From Paenibacillus sp. J5C2022 (GTDB lineage Bacteria; Bacillota; Bacilli; Paenibacillales; Paenibacillaceae): a stretch of DNA of 42,814 nucleotides. The DNA is taken from assembly GCF_025567625.1 (NCBI RefSeq), contig NZ_JAOQJC010000057.1, positions 1 through 42,814 of the forward strand, given 5' to 3'. The position numbers were made by a program, and so were the translations under genes. Below are positions 16,159 to 25,096 of this stretch, one piece after another. The notes beneath the pieces are model-generated. The model worked only from the letters and a program-made list of their open reading frames with translations. It ran no database searches and was not told the DNA's origin. Each line of letters opens with the position of its first letter. The stretch's first letter is position 1.

Positions 16159-17637
16159 ATGAATCTTCGGAACAAAAAGTGGAAGCTCGTATCCACTCTA
16201 TTATCGGGAGCGTTATTGTTGTCCGTCGTCTCAGGCTGCTCGGGCGACGGGAAAGACGGATCGAATGCCGGCAAGAAGGTATCCATCACGGTGTCCAATT
16301 ACGATATTGAGACACTGAAGGACGACAGTCCCTACATTAAGAGGCTGCGCGAGCTCTCCGGATACGATATCGACTTCACATGGGTACCGGTGGACAAGTA
16401 CAAGGAGCGTCTCTCCACCTCGATCGCCGGCGAAAACCTGACGGACATCGTCGTCGGCAGCTCGACGGACGGTCCCATCTATAACGCCATCAAGTCGGGA
16501 TTGTTCTGGGAGGTCGGTCCTTACTTGAAGGAATTCCCCAACCTGGCCGGCTTGAACGAGCAGGTATTGAACAATACCAAGGTCGACGGCAAAATCTACG
16601 GCGTCTACCGGGCTCGTCCGCTATCGCGCGAAGGCATCATATTCCGCAAGGACTGGCTCGACAATCTGGGATTGGAAGCGCCGGACACGTACGATGAGTT
16701 CATCGATCTGCTTTACGCATTCACCAACGACGATCCCGACGGGAACGGCAAGGACGATACGTACGGCATCTTCGCCGGGGGCGGCAACGTCAGAGCGTTC
16801 TTAACGATGCATGGCGTCGCGCAAAAATGGCATCTGGAAGAGGACGGAACGATTAATGTCTGGTTCTTGACAGAGCCGTTCAAAGATGTCGTCCGGCTGT
16901 TCAAGAAGATGTACGACGACGGTGTCATCCCTACCGATTATCTGCTGCTGAAGGAACCCGAGGAGATGAACAAGAGCCATATCGGCATTAAAACCGGAGC
17001 GCTTGACGATGTGGACAAGCTGTTCAAGGAGCTGCCGAAGCTGACCCCGACTGCGGTGCTCGATGTGATGCAATATCCGAAAGGTCCGGACGGCGTGCGC
17101 CGAGCGAAGGGAACGAGCGGGTTCAACGGCATGTACATGATTCCGAAGACGAGTGTCAAAACCGAAGAACGCTTGAAGGAAGTGCTGGGCTTCCTCGATA
17201 TGCTGTGGAGTCCGGACGGACAGAACCTGTTCAATTGGGGGCTGGAGGACGTCAACTATAAAGTGGAAGACGGAAAGGCTATCGTCACGAATCCCGACTT
17301 CGGGAAAAATGCGCAGGATATATTCCAGATCAGAAGCGACGATGGAAAAAAAGCGCTGCCAGGCGCCGAGGATGCCGTAAATTCCAAAGTGAAGAAGCTG
17401 CAAACGGAAAGCGAATCGTTCGCAATCTTCGATCCGACGACGAATATCGATTCGGAGACATATAATGAGAGAGGCAAGCAATTGGAAAAAGACGTGGAAG
17501 CGGCCATGAACAAATACATTACCGGAGAAATTGCGGAAGACGAGCTGGACAAAGCGATTCAAAGCTGGAAAGAGCTGGGCGGCGATCAAATTCTGAAGGA
17601 ATTCAACGAAGCTTATCAAAAACAAAATAGCAACTGA
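16159..17637 (+). CDS. Extracellular sugar-binding lipoprotein, LplA type
   Basis: A 492-residue solute-binding lipoprotein that should capture the oligosaccharide outside the membrane. The signal peptide ends in a lipobox (LSVVSGC, Cys near residue 26). The large mature domain belongs to the extracellular solute-binding family 1 type: YIKRLRELSGYDIDFTWVPVDKYKERL and DIVVGSS near the front, and a calcium-loop-like NDDPDGNGKDDTYG around residue 195. The ATG at 16159 is supported by AAGGGAGG. It is 43 bases after the second permease and followed by a terminator at 17664-17692. Confidence 0.92.
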   Translation: MNLRNKKWKLVSTLLSGALLLSVVSGCSGDGKDGSNAGKKVSITVSNYDIETLKDDSPYIKRLRELSGYDIDFTWVPVDKYKERLSTSIAGENLTDIVVGSSTDGPIYNAIKSGLFWEVGPYLKEFPNLAGLNEQVLNNTKVDGKIYGVYRARPLSREGIIFRKDWLDNLGLEAPDTYDEFIDLLYAFTNDDPDGNGKDDTYGIFAGGGNVRAFLTMHGVAQKWHLEEDGTINVWFLTEPFKDVVRLFKKMYDDGVIPTDYLLLKEPEEMNKSHIGIKTGALDDVDKLFKELPKLTPTAVLDVMQYPKGPDGVRRAKGTSGFNGMYMIPKTSVKTEERLKEVLGFLDMLWSPDGQNLFNWGLEDVNYKVEDGKAIVTNPDFGKNAQDIFQIRSDDGKKALPGAEDAVNSKVKKLQTESESFAIFDPTTNIDSETYNERGKQLEKDVEAAMNKYITGEIAEDELDKAIQSWKELGGDQILKEFNEAYQKQNSN

Positions 17638-17663
17638 ATAGCCGAAGGCAAGCGGAAAGCGGC

Positions 17664-17697
17664 GGAGTAGAGCATCGGCTCTGCTCCCCGTTTTCCT
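17664..17697 (+). terminator. Terminator between the binding protein and the GH32 gene
   Basis: GGAGTAGAGC (17664-17673) pairs with GCTCTGCTCC (17678-17687), with one wobble, around loop ATCG, followed by CCGTTTTCC. It lies 26 bases after the lipoprotein stop and would lower expression of the GH32 gene relative to the transporter. Confidence 0.65.
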
Positions 17698-17730
17698 GCT
17701 TCTATTATGTATCGGAAGGGTGGGACGACT

Positions 17731-19347
17731 ATGGCAGAGAGAAGGCTTCGCCTAACGGAGAAATATATGCACTTCCCGATCGAGGAAGGCCAACCGGAAG
17801 TGCAGATGACAATGAAGGGTGAGAACATGCTTCGCCAGTTCACGATTAGGCTCGCTGACGGAGCCGCGGATTACTGGATGTCCGTAGACATCGGCTCCTT
17901 ACGGAACCAGGAGGTAACCGTATCGGTCAATGAATGCAAGCAGGAGCAGCTGGGGGCATTGGAGCAAGGCGGCAGTATAAAACATGCCGAACAGTTGTAT
18001 CGGGAGCATTCCCGTCCGCAGCTTCATTTCAGCGCGAGACGCGGATGGTTGAACGATCCGAACGGTCTGGTCTATGCTGACGGACTCTATCATTTATTCT
18101 ACCAGCATAATCCCTATGACCGGAATTGGGGCAACATGCATTGGGGGCATGCGGTGAGCAGAGATCTGCTGCATTGGCAAGAGCAAGAGATTGCTCTCTA
18201 TCCCGATAAGATGGGGACGATGTTCTCCGGATCGGCGGTAGTGGATTGGCATAATACGAGCGGCTTGCAGGAGGGAGAAGCTTCTCCTCTTGTTATGCTT
18301 TATACGGCTGCCGGCGGAACATCTGCCTTATCAGAGGGCAAGCAGCATACGCAATGCCTCGCCTATCGCAATGCGCAAGGCGGGTGGAGCAAATACGAGG
18401 GCAATCCCGTTGTGCCGCACATGGCGGATGGCAATCGCGACCCCAAGGTCATATGGCATGAACCTACCCGCCGCTGGGTCATGGCGCTTTATCTGGAAGG
18501 GAACGATTACGGCATCCTCGTCTCGCCGGATTTGAAGCAATGGCATATGACCTGCAGATTGACGATGCCCGGCATGGATGAATGCCCGGATCTGTTCCCG
18601 CTGCCTGTCGATGGCGATGCAGCTCGCGCCAAGTGGGTGTTCTGGGCATGCAAGAGGGGCGGCTACCAACTAGGCGACTTCGACGGCGAGATATTCACCC
18701 CGGAGAGCGACGTGATGTACACTGTGCCGGAAGGGGCGAACAGCTATGCCGCACAGACCTGGAGCGATATTCCCGCTTCCGACGGAAGAGTCATACAGAC
18801 GTCTTGGGCGCGCGGAACCTCCTGGCCCGGAATGCCGTTCACCGGCTACATGACGTTCCCATGCGAGCTGGCACTCGTGACGACTGACGATGGGATTCGG
18901 ATGGCACTCACTCCTATCCGAGAGATTCGCCTCATCAGGCAAGGCGTAACCAGCTTCGGTCCCCGAAGATTGACCGGCTCCCACGCTCCTCTCGAGCATG
19001 GAATGGAGCTGCTGGACATTGAGCTGGAATGGAAGCCGGATGAGCGCAGCAAGCTGACGATTGAATCCAACGGCTCCTCCATCGTATACGATGCGGATGC
19101 GGAACAAGTGACTTGCGGTCAGGCCGTGTCGCCGCTTCGCAAGAGACCGGATGGCACAGTTAAGCTGCGCATCATTGCCGACCGCACTTCTCTGGAGACA
19201 TTCGGCAACGACGGCCTGCTCTATATGCCGGTAAGCATTCCTCCCAAGCCGGAAGCGCAAGGACTGCGTATATTCGCCGGCGAGGGAGCCGGAGAGCTGT
19301 TGTCGCTCGAGATTCATGAACTGGAGAGCATCTGGGCTGCTCCATAG
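17731..19347 (+). CDS. GH32 fructan/sucrose hydrolase with an N-terminal extra domain
   Basis: A 538-residue glycoside hydrolase family 32 enzyme, expected to cleave beta-fructosyl bonds in sucrose, inulin or levan. The five-bladed catalytic domain begins near residue 95 with RRGWLNDPNGLVYADGLYHLFYQHNP (Asp nucleophile), followed by NRDPKVIWHE (RDP motif) and ECPDLFPL (Glu acid/base). A C-terminal beta sandwich follows. The first ~90 residues form an extra domain before the catalytic part. There is no signal peptide, so it acts on imported sugar. The ATG at 17731 is used because GAAGGGTGGG precedes it; an upstream in-frame ATG lies at 17707. It is downstream of the importer, separated by a terminator. 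Confidence 0.9.
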   Translation: MAERRLRLTEKYMHFPIEEGQPEVQMTMKGENMLRQFTIRLADGAADYWMSVDIGSLRNQEVTVSVNECKQEQLGALEQGGSIKHAEQLYREHSRPQLHFSARRGWLNDPNGLVYADGLYHLFYQHNPYDRNWGNMHWGHAVSRDLLHWQEQEIALYPDKMGTMFSGSAVVDWHNTSGLQEGEASPLVMLYTAAGGTSALSEGKQHTQCLAYRNAQGGWSKYEGNPVVPHMADGNRDPKVIWHEPTRRWVMALYLEGNDYGILVSPDLKQWHMTCRLTMPGMDECPDLFPLPVDGDAARAKWVFWACKRGGYQLGDFDGEIFTPESDVMYTVPEGANSYAAQTWSDIPASDGRVIQTSWARGTSWPGMPFTGYMTFPCELALVTTDDGIRMALTPIREIRLIRQGVTSFGPRRLTGSHAPLEHGMELLDIELEWKPDERSKLTIESNGSSIVYDADAEQVTCGQAVSPLRKRPDGTVKLRIIADRTSLETFGNDGLLYMPVSIPPKPEAQGLRIFAGEGAGELLSLEIHELESIWAAP

Positions 19348-19403
19348 CATATGGAGAATCGGCAGGCAACCGTCACTTCTCCCGCATACTGGGGTTGAAC
19401 CGC

Positions 19404-19439
19404 AAGCTCTGCAGATGCCTCCCGGCAACTGCAGAGCTT
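19404..19439. terminator. Inverted repeat between convergent GH32 and GH38 genes
   Basis: AAGCTCTGCAG (19404-19414) pairs perfectly with CTGCAGAGCTT (19429-19439) around a 14-base loop. It lies between the two converging stop codons. There is no clear T-run on either side, so it may be a weak or bidirectional terminator. Confidence 0.45.
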
Positions 19440-19467
19440 CTCTCGATCTGAAAGCCGAATGCAGGCT

Positions 19468-21933
19468 TCAATCTCTCGGCTGGACCGCTTCCCACTCCAG
19501 CATATTCGTCTCCACCACCGGAAGCTGCTCATCGTACGGAATGCGGAACGTCTTAATTTCGCAGGGACGGAAGTCCGCTTCAATTGTTCTGTTCCACTTC
19601 GGCAGCTTGATCACAGCCCTGCACGCTTCCTTAATGGTCTCGCAGCAGCGAAGAATCCAGGCCTCCCCTTCCTCCGCTTTCTTCCATGCGATGACCACGA
19701 TGTTGCTCCGGTCTACCGCAATATAAGAATTCTCCTGGGGCAGCGAGCCGATATGGTAAGTCTCCGTCACCGTTGCCGGCGGCTGATTCAGCTCCATCGC
19801 CCGTCTAACCGTCTCTGAGCTTTCCCATTCTCCTTCATGCGGCAGCAGCGAATAAGCGAACCGTTGAATGCCCTGATCGATGAATGTGTACTCTCCGTCC
19901 GGCTCAGGCACTTTCGGCTCGTGATGGGCATAGATCGGACTGCGGAGTACGGTAAATCCGATGACCTCGTTATGCATGCTGAAGCTGTACTTGCTGTCGT
20001 TGAGAATGCTGATGCCGTAAGGCTTGTCGATTCGCGGTATGTATCCGGAATAGTTGATCCACGACTGTCCCGGTTCCTCCTCGCCGTTCGCCTCCCGGGA
20101 TATATGACCGTACGGAATTTCATAAGTTGGCCGGTAGCAGGACAATGCGACGGGGAACATCAGCTTCAGCATGCTGAATCTCTCTCTCCAGTCGACCGTT
20201 GCTCTCACATGAATGACATCGAGTTCCCGGTACATCGTAAAATCCTGAACCAGCTTGGAGCTTCCGTATTCGCTTACAACGCGAATCGTCGCGCTCACCG
20301 GGCCATGCTCCAGCAATCGGATGCTCTTCGCCTTGAATTGCCCCGCTTCCTTATCGAAGCGGTGGACGAAATGGCTCCACGTATCGGAATCATCCGCAAT
20401 GACAACCGGCCTTGCCGCCTCTCCCTTGAACAGGTTGACGCTCAGCTTCTTATCCCACAGCCCCGAGATATAGCCGGTCGAAGGATCGAACTCCAGACGA
20501 TAGCGGCTATTCTCCATGCCGTGATGATGAGCCTTCAGCTCCTTGCCGCCCGTATCTGCCCCCCTGGCAATGACTGCATGCTCACGCTTTCGATAGACGC
20601 GGTACACCCGATAGCCCATCGAAGGCAGCTCATCTACAAAGCTGAGCTTGTAACGCTTGTTGATGCCGGACGTGGTAGAACTTGGGGAGGATGCCTGCAG
20701 CGGCAATTCCCTTCCGGCAGGATCGACGATGACAGGCTCCTCCAACCCGCCTACTTCCGCCTCCACCAGCATCGGATGCGACCATGCATGCGGGTTGAAC
20801 ACGACGAGCGGCTTCATCTGTTCCTCTTGCGGAATATCTATATTCCAGGAGACGGATTGCATCGCATAGTTCAATGCACGGTCCGCAATCGCCATCGCCT
20901 CGCCATATTCGTTCCTGGCATCGTCGTACGCTTCCTCAATGCTTGTACCGGCCAATATATCGTGGAATTGATTGAACAATACATTCTTCCATGCCCGGCC
21001 GAAGCTGTCGGGATATGGCTGGCCGGTTGCCCGCTCCGCAAGGGAAGAGAGCTTCTCGGCAAGGATCAGCTTGTTCTCCGCTTGCCGGTTCCATTGCTTT
21101 ATGCCGGAATGGACCGCATAGCAACCGCTGGCATGATGCTGCAAGTCATCATGCACGACGGGAAGCTCCATTCCGTTCCGCTCAATGGCCTCGAAGTAGG
21201 CATTCGGCGAACTGAACACAAGCTCGGGAATATCCGGCTGTCCGTTCAGCTCCAGAATATTTTTTAAATTCTCGATAGTCGGCCCCCCTCCATGATTGCC
21301 GACCCCGTAGAACATCATCAGCTCGTTCAGAGGATCATTGAGATGACCCGATATGCGGCGAATTTTCGTCTCCAGAGACTTTCCCCATGTTCCATACTCA
21401 TACATAAGGCGGAAGGCAGTAACGCGCGATCCGTCATCGGATTCCCACTGGAATAGCGGTCCCGGAAGCGACTTCTCGTGCGGCATCGGGCGCATGAATA
21501 CATAAGCGTCCATGCCGCTTCCGCGAAGCAGCTGCGGCAGCATCCCATGATGGCCAAAGCTGTCCACGTTATAGCCGACTTTAGCGGTTACGCCGAATTT
21601 TTCCTTGAAGTATCGCTGCCCGACAAGCGCTTGCCTGACGAAGGATTCGCCCCCCGGAATGTTGCAGTCCGGCTGAACCCACCAGCCGCCCACAATGACC
21701 CAGCGCCCTTCGGCAACCCGTTCTTTGATTTCCTGGAACATAGCCGGATCGTTATGCTCGACCCATTCGAACATCGCTGCTGAACTGCAAGTGAATATAA
21801 AATCCTCGAACTCCTTCATGCGGTCAAGTGCGGAGCGGAACGTTGCCTTGACCTCCTGAAAGCCTTCTTGCCATCTCCATAACCAAACCGGGTCAATGTG
21901 AGCGTTTCCAATCATATGGAGTTTCTTTTTCAT
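19468..21933 (-). CDS. Alpha-mannosidase, glycoside hydrolase family 38 (short form)
   Basis: An 821-residue GH38 enzyme, likely an exo-alpha-mannosidase. The catalytic domain starts at the N-terminus: GNAHIDPVWLWRW (zinc His and Asp at 12-14), CNIPGGESFVRQ, and YNVDSFGHHG (nucleophile Asp about 124). Beta-rich C-terminal domains end near FRPCEIKTFRIPY. It has no signal peptide and lacks the ~245-residue N-terminal domain of the first GH38, so the two paralogues probably differ in linkage preference. The ATG at 21933 has AGGAGGGA upstream. It is alone on the minus strand, driven by a strong promoter at 22060-22088, and is divergent from the propeller gene. Confidence 0.93.
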   Translation of the reverse strand: MKKKLHMIGNAHIDPVWLWRWQEGFQEVKATFRSALDRMKEFEDFIFTCSSAAMFEWVEHNDPAMFQEIKERVAEGRWVIVGGWWVQPDCNIPGGESFVRQALVGQRYFKEKFGVTAKVGYNVDSFGHHGMLPQLLRGSGMDAYVFMRPMPHEKSLPGPLFQWESDDGSRVTAFRLMYEYGTWGKSLETKIRRISGHLNDPLNELMMFYGVGNHGGGPTIENLKNILELNGQPDIPELVFSSPNAYFEAIERNGMELPVVHDDLQHHASGCYAVHSGIKQWNRQAENKLILAEKLSSLAERATGQPYPDSFGRAWKNVLFNQFHDILAGTSIEEAYDDARNEYGEAMAIADRALNYAMQSVSWNIDIPQEEQMKPLVVFNPHAWSHPMLVEAEVGGLEEPVIVDPAGRELPLQASSPSSTTSGINKRYKLSFVDELPSMGYRVYRVYRKREHAVIARGADTGGKELKAHHHGMENSRYRLEFDPSTGYISGLWDKKLSVNLFKGEAARPVVIADDSDTWSHFVHRFDKEAGQFKAKSIRLLEHGPVSATIRVVSEYGSSKLVQDFTMYRELDVIHVRATVDWRERFSMLKLMFPVALSCYRPTYEIPYGHISREANGEEEPGQSWINYSGYIPRIDKPYGISILNDSKYSFSMHNEVIGFTVLRSPIYAHHEPKVPEPDGEYTFIDQGIQRFAYSLLPHEGEWESSETVRRAMELNQPPATVTETYHIGSLPQENSYIAVDRSNIVVIAWKKAEEGEAWILRCCETIKEACRAVIKLPKWNRTIEADFRPCEIKTFRIPYDEQLPVVETNMLEWEAVQPRD

Positions 21934-22003
21934 TCATTCTCCCTCCTCGGACTGTTGTTGCTGCGATGATCGTTTTTTCAAGCCATTCACCATTCCATTT
22001 TCT

Positions 22004-22022
22004 CATTCATTAAGCTTATTGG
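22004..22022. promoter_or_regulatory. Candidate ROK operator in the GH38 leader
   Basis: CATTCATTAAGCTTATTGG shares ATTCATTAAG with 5926-5947. It lies about 30-50 bases downstream of the minus-strand transcription start. Confidence 0.45.
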
Positions 22023-22059
22023 CGAGCCTACCAACCTTCACATCCTCCTTTTTAAGCAA

Positions 22060-22088
22060 ATTATAGGCGCTTGTCTCCCCACTGTCAA
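22060..22088 (-). promoter_or_regulatory. Strong sigma-A promoter of the GH38 gene
   Basis: On the minus strand TTGACA (22083-22088), a 17-base spacer and TATAAT (22060-22065), a perfect consensus. The spacer contains GACAAGCGC, which also occurs in the importer promoter near 14075 (reverse complement), a possible cre half. Confidence 0.85.
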
Positions 22089-22110
22089 CGATTCTCTTCC
22101 CAAGAAACAG

Positions 22111-22138
22111 TTGATTTTGCTCCAGTTTGCTTTATAAT
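22111..22138 (+). promoter_or_regulatory. Sigma-A promoter of the propeller operon
   Basis: TTGATT (22111-22116), a 16-base spacer and TATAAT (22133-22138), divergent from the GH38 promoter. Confidence 0.75.
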
Positions 22139-22143
22139 AAGGT

Positions 22144-22163
22144 GTGAATAATTTAATGAATAA
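22144..22163. promoter_or_regulatory. Candidate ROK operator at the propeller operon start
   Basis: The minus strand reads TTATTCATTAAATTATTCAC. The plus-strand site begins six bases after the -10 box, covering the transcription start, the same geometry as the site at 12466-12485. Confidence 0.55.
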
Positions 22164-22193
22164 GTTAACGTTGGAACAAGGGGGACTGCACGA

Positions 22194-24302
22194 ATGAGCT
22201 TATGCAAGAGCTCTCTCACACTGGGGAAATACCCCATGAAGGAGCGAAAGTTCTATACGGTCAAGGACGGATTGCCGCACGACGAAGCGTTGAGCATTGC
22301 CGTCTCGGAACAAGGCGTCCCGTGGGCATCCACCGCAGGAGGACTGGTCCGATTCGATGGGGAACGCTTCGTGGACGCGTCCCCGCCGGATGCGGATGGC
22401 GGGACGGTATTCCATCTGCTGTTCCGCGACAGCATTGACCGGCTATGGGCGGCAAGCGAGTCCGCACTCTACTGTCTCTGCGAGGGCAGTTGGGCAATCA
22501 GCTCTATACCCGGCAGTGTACTTGCCTTGGACGAGGACAACCAGGGCACATTGTGGGCGAGCACCTCGGAGGCGCTGTATGCCTTGAGAGGGGCGGAATG
22601 GACTCGCATTGCCCGCATGTCCAACGCCGCCACATCGTTAGCCGCTTTCGGCGACGGCCATGTATTCGCAGGAACGGCGGACGGACTGCTGGCACTGGAC
22701 GGCAAGCGCCCCCATTGGTTCCATATATCCTCTGCCGCCAGCGGACTTGTAAGCGATAACATTCGTGCAATGACCGTCGACGCATGGGGGCACATCTGGG
22801 CGGCGACAGATAAGGGCGTCGCCGTCTACGATCATCGTCAGCATTGGTTCGTGCTCGACGACAGACACGGCCTGCCCTGTTGCGACTGCACGGATATCCG
22901 TCTGGGGAATGACGGCAGCGTGTATATTGGCACCTCAGGCGGACTTGTGCATCTTCTGGAAGGACGTATGAAATTCTACGGCTACAAGAGGTGGCTTCCC
23001 GATCAGAAGGTGCGCAGTATCGCGCTCTCCCCCGTCGACGGGACAGTCTGGGTCGCCACACCTGCGGGTATTAGCCGGATATCGACCAGAAGCATGACTT
23101 TGGAGGAGAAGGCCGTTCACTTCAATGAACAGGTGGAGCATTACCATACGCGCAGGGGTTATGTGACGATTCGCTTGCTGTCAGAGGAAGGCAATCTCGG
23201 AAGCGGAGAGGTCGAAATATCCGACAACGACGGTCTCTGGACCGCCAATTACGCAGCGGCGCAGTCATTCCGTTACGCCGTTACCGGAGAGGAGGAAGCG
23301 AAGCGGCTGGCCTGGCGTTCCATTGAAGCTATGCTTAAGCTCACCGGCATTACCGATATTCCGGGCTTCACGGCCAGAGCTATCCGTCACCGCACGGAGA
23401 GCCAGTTCGGCAACGGTCGCGCAGAGTGGCATCTAACGGAAGACGGGGAGTGGGAATGGAAGGGAGAGACGTCAAGCGATGAGATGGTCGGCCACTTCTA
23501 TGCCTACTCGCTCTATTACGACCTTGCGGCTGACGAAGCTCAGAAGGAAGAGATCCGTCGGGCGGTCAAGGGCATTGCCGACCATATACTGGGCAACGGT
23601 TATCAGTTGATCGATAAGGATGGCGAAAGAACGACATGGGCTGTATGGGGGCCGGATCAATTAAACCGGGAAGACAAGTGGCGGGAACAGCGCGGTGTGA
23701 ACTCGCTCGAACTGTTGTCCCATCTGAAAGCCGCTGCCTATATGACTGGCGAGGCTGCCTACGAAGAGGCATACTGCGAGCTGATTAAAGAGCATCATTA
23801 CGCTATGAATACGATGCGTCAGAAAATAGAGCAGCGCTTGTCGCACATCGACGACAACCTTGCATTCCTCAGCTATGTTCCTCTCCTGCGCTACGAGCGG
23901 GACCCTCAGCTTCGCAGCATGTATCTTATGGGGCTGGAGCATCACTGGCAGCATGAGCGGGCCGAGCGAACGCCGCTATGGAACATTATTTACGGAGCGC
24001 TTACGGGAAGAGCCTGCGAGCTTGAAGCGGCCGTTCAGAGCATGGCCGAGCTCCCGCTGGATCTCATTCACTGGCCGGTCGTCAACAGCCACCGCTGCGA
24101 CTTGAAGTGGGATGAGGAGTTGGAACGGAGCGGTTACAAGCAGCTTAAGGAGCCGCTCCCGTATGACGAGAAGCCGTTGTCCAAATACGATTCCAATCCG
24201 TACCTGGCGGACCGCGGCAACGGCATGAGAGCCGAAGACGGCACCTTGTTCCTGCATCCCTACTGGATGGCCAGATATTTCGGTCTCATTAAGGAGGAAT
24301 AG
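22194..24302 (+). CDS. Seven-bladed propeller fused to a helical (alpha/alpha toroid-like) domain
   Basis: A 702-residue protein. Residues about 15-305 hold seven repeats of the two-component-regulator propeller type, each with a GxxWxAT..G(L/V) signature (for example PWASTAGGLVRFDG, LWASTSEALYALRG, IWAATDKGVAVYDH, VWVATPAGISRI). Residues about 305-702 form a helical region with GLWTANYAAAQSFRYAVTG, IPGFTARA, WEWKGETSSDEMVGHFYAYSLYYDL and WAVWGPD, which resembles an alpha/alpha-barrel. There is no signal peptide, transmembrane segment, kinase or GGDEF domain, so it is not a sensor kinase. An enzyme or carbohydrate-binding role in glycan breakdown is an inference from the locus. ATG at 22194 (AAGGGGG upstream); 22236 is an alternative start. 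First gene of a four-gene operon. Confidence 0.75.
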   Translation: MSLCKSSLTLGKYPMKERKFYTVKDGLPHDEALSIAVSEQGVPWASTAGGLVRFDGERFVDASPPDADGGTVFHLLFRDSIDRLWAASESALYCLCEGSWAISSIPGSVLALDEDNQGTLWASTSEALYALRGAEWTRIARMSNAATSLAAFGDGHVFAGTADGLLALDGKRPHWFHISSAASGLVSDNIRAMTVDAWGHIWAATDKGVAVYDHRQHWFVLDDRHGLPCCDCTDIRLGNDGSVYIGTSGGLVHLLEGRMKFYGYKRWLPDQKVRSIALSPVDGTVWVATPAGISRISTRSMTLEEKAVHFNEQVEHYHTRRGYVTIRLLSEEGNLGSGEVEISDNDGLWTANYAAAQSFRYAVTGEEEAKRLAWRSIEAMLKLTGITDIPGFTARAIRHRTESQFGNGRAEWHLTEDGEWEWKGETSSDEMVGHFYAYSLYYDLAADEAQKEEIRRAVKGIADHILGNGYQLIDKDGERTTWAVWGPDQLNREDKWREQRGVNSLELLSHLKAAAYMTGEAAYEEAYCELIKEHHYAMNTMRQKIEQRLSHIDDNLAFLSYVPLLRYERDPQLRSMYLMGLEHHWQHERAERTPLWNIIYGALTGRACELEAAVQSMAELPLDLIHWPVVNSHRCDLKWDEELERSGYKQLKEPLPYDEKPLSKYDSNPYLADRGNGMRAEDGTLFLHPYWMARYFGLIKEE

Positions 24303-24306
24303 CGAT

Positions 24307-25041
24307 ATGAGCTTCATGATGTATGTCGTCAGGCATGGACAGCCTGCCAAGGAAGAAGACGGGTACACGGTCAAGCAGGACCCGCAGCTAAGCGATCTGG
24401 GATTGGAGCAAGCCGATTGCGTCGCCGAACAATTCGAGAGATGGGGCGGACTTGACGCAATCTACTCCAGTTCCCTGCTGCGAGCGATGCAGACGGCACA
24501 GCCGATCTATCACAGGCTGCAAGTGCCATGGCATGTCTGGCCTTCGCTCTGCGAGACCGGAAGACGGGAATGGCCGCTTATGCGGAAGCTTCAAGGCGAA
24601 GGCGGCTATGAGACGCATCTGGCAGCGGAGACGATGAAGAGGCATGGACTGAATGAGCATTACCCTTCCCTCACCCGGCTCCAGCTGCAGTATCCCGGCA
24701 TTCGTATCGAGCAGCCTTATCCATGGCCTGAAGCCTGGTACCCCGAGCTTGCCGCAGAGACCAGAGAACGCTGTTACGACCGGGCGGAACGAAGCATTGC
24801 CGCTATATGCGAGAGCCATATGGGAACGGAAGCCCGTGTAGCTGTCGTATGCCACGGCGCTTTCGGCTCGGTACTGATGAACGCTTTGCTGAGCGGAACG
24901 CCCTGCGACCATATCCGATTCCATCAAGCGCATGCCGCAATATCCCTTGTGGAAGTCGCGGATAACGGCACAGCCGCCCTGCACTTCCTTAATCATGTCA
25001 ATCATATGCCGCTGGACAAAATAACGGAAGGCAGCCGTTAA
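24307..25041 (+). CDS. Histidine phosphatase family protein
   Basis: A 244-residue member of the phosphoglycerate-mutase-like (histidine) phosphatase family. The phospho-accepting His is in VVRHGQPAK at about residue 10. SSLLRAMQTAQPI holds the second Arg, CETGRRE the acid residue region, and CHGAFGS the second catalytic His near 185. It probably removes phosphate from a small metabolite. Its ribosome site (GGAGGAAT) lies inside the last codons of the propeller gene, with only four bases between the genes, so the two are probably coupled. Confidence 0.87.
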   Translation: MSFMMYVVRHGQPAKEEDGYTVKQDPQLSDLGLEQADCVAEQFERWGGLDAIYSSSLLRAMQTAQPIYHRLQVPWHVWPSLCETGRREWPLMRKLQGEGGYETHLAAETMKRHGLNEHYPSLTRLQLQYPGIRIEQPYPWPEAWYPELAAETRERCYDRAERSIAAICESHMGTEARVAVVCHGAFGSVLMNALLSGTPCDHIRFHQAHAAISLVEVADNGTAALHFLNHVNHMPLDKITEGSR

Positions 25042-25096
25042 AGCTGTTAAGCGGAAAATCAACCTGCTGCATAGCAGAAATGAATGAGGTGGGTAT

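Noticed and set aside
19468..21933. Secreted location of the short GH38 enzyme
   Set aside because: The zinc-site motif starts at residue 10, leaving no room for a signal peptide.
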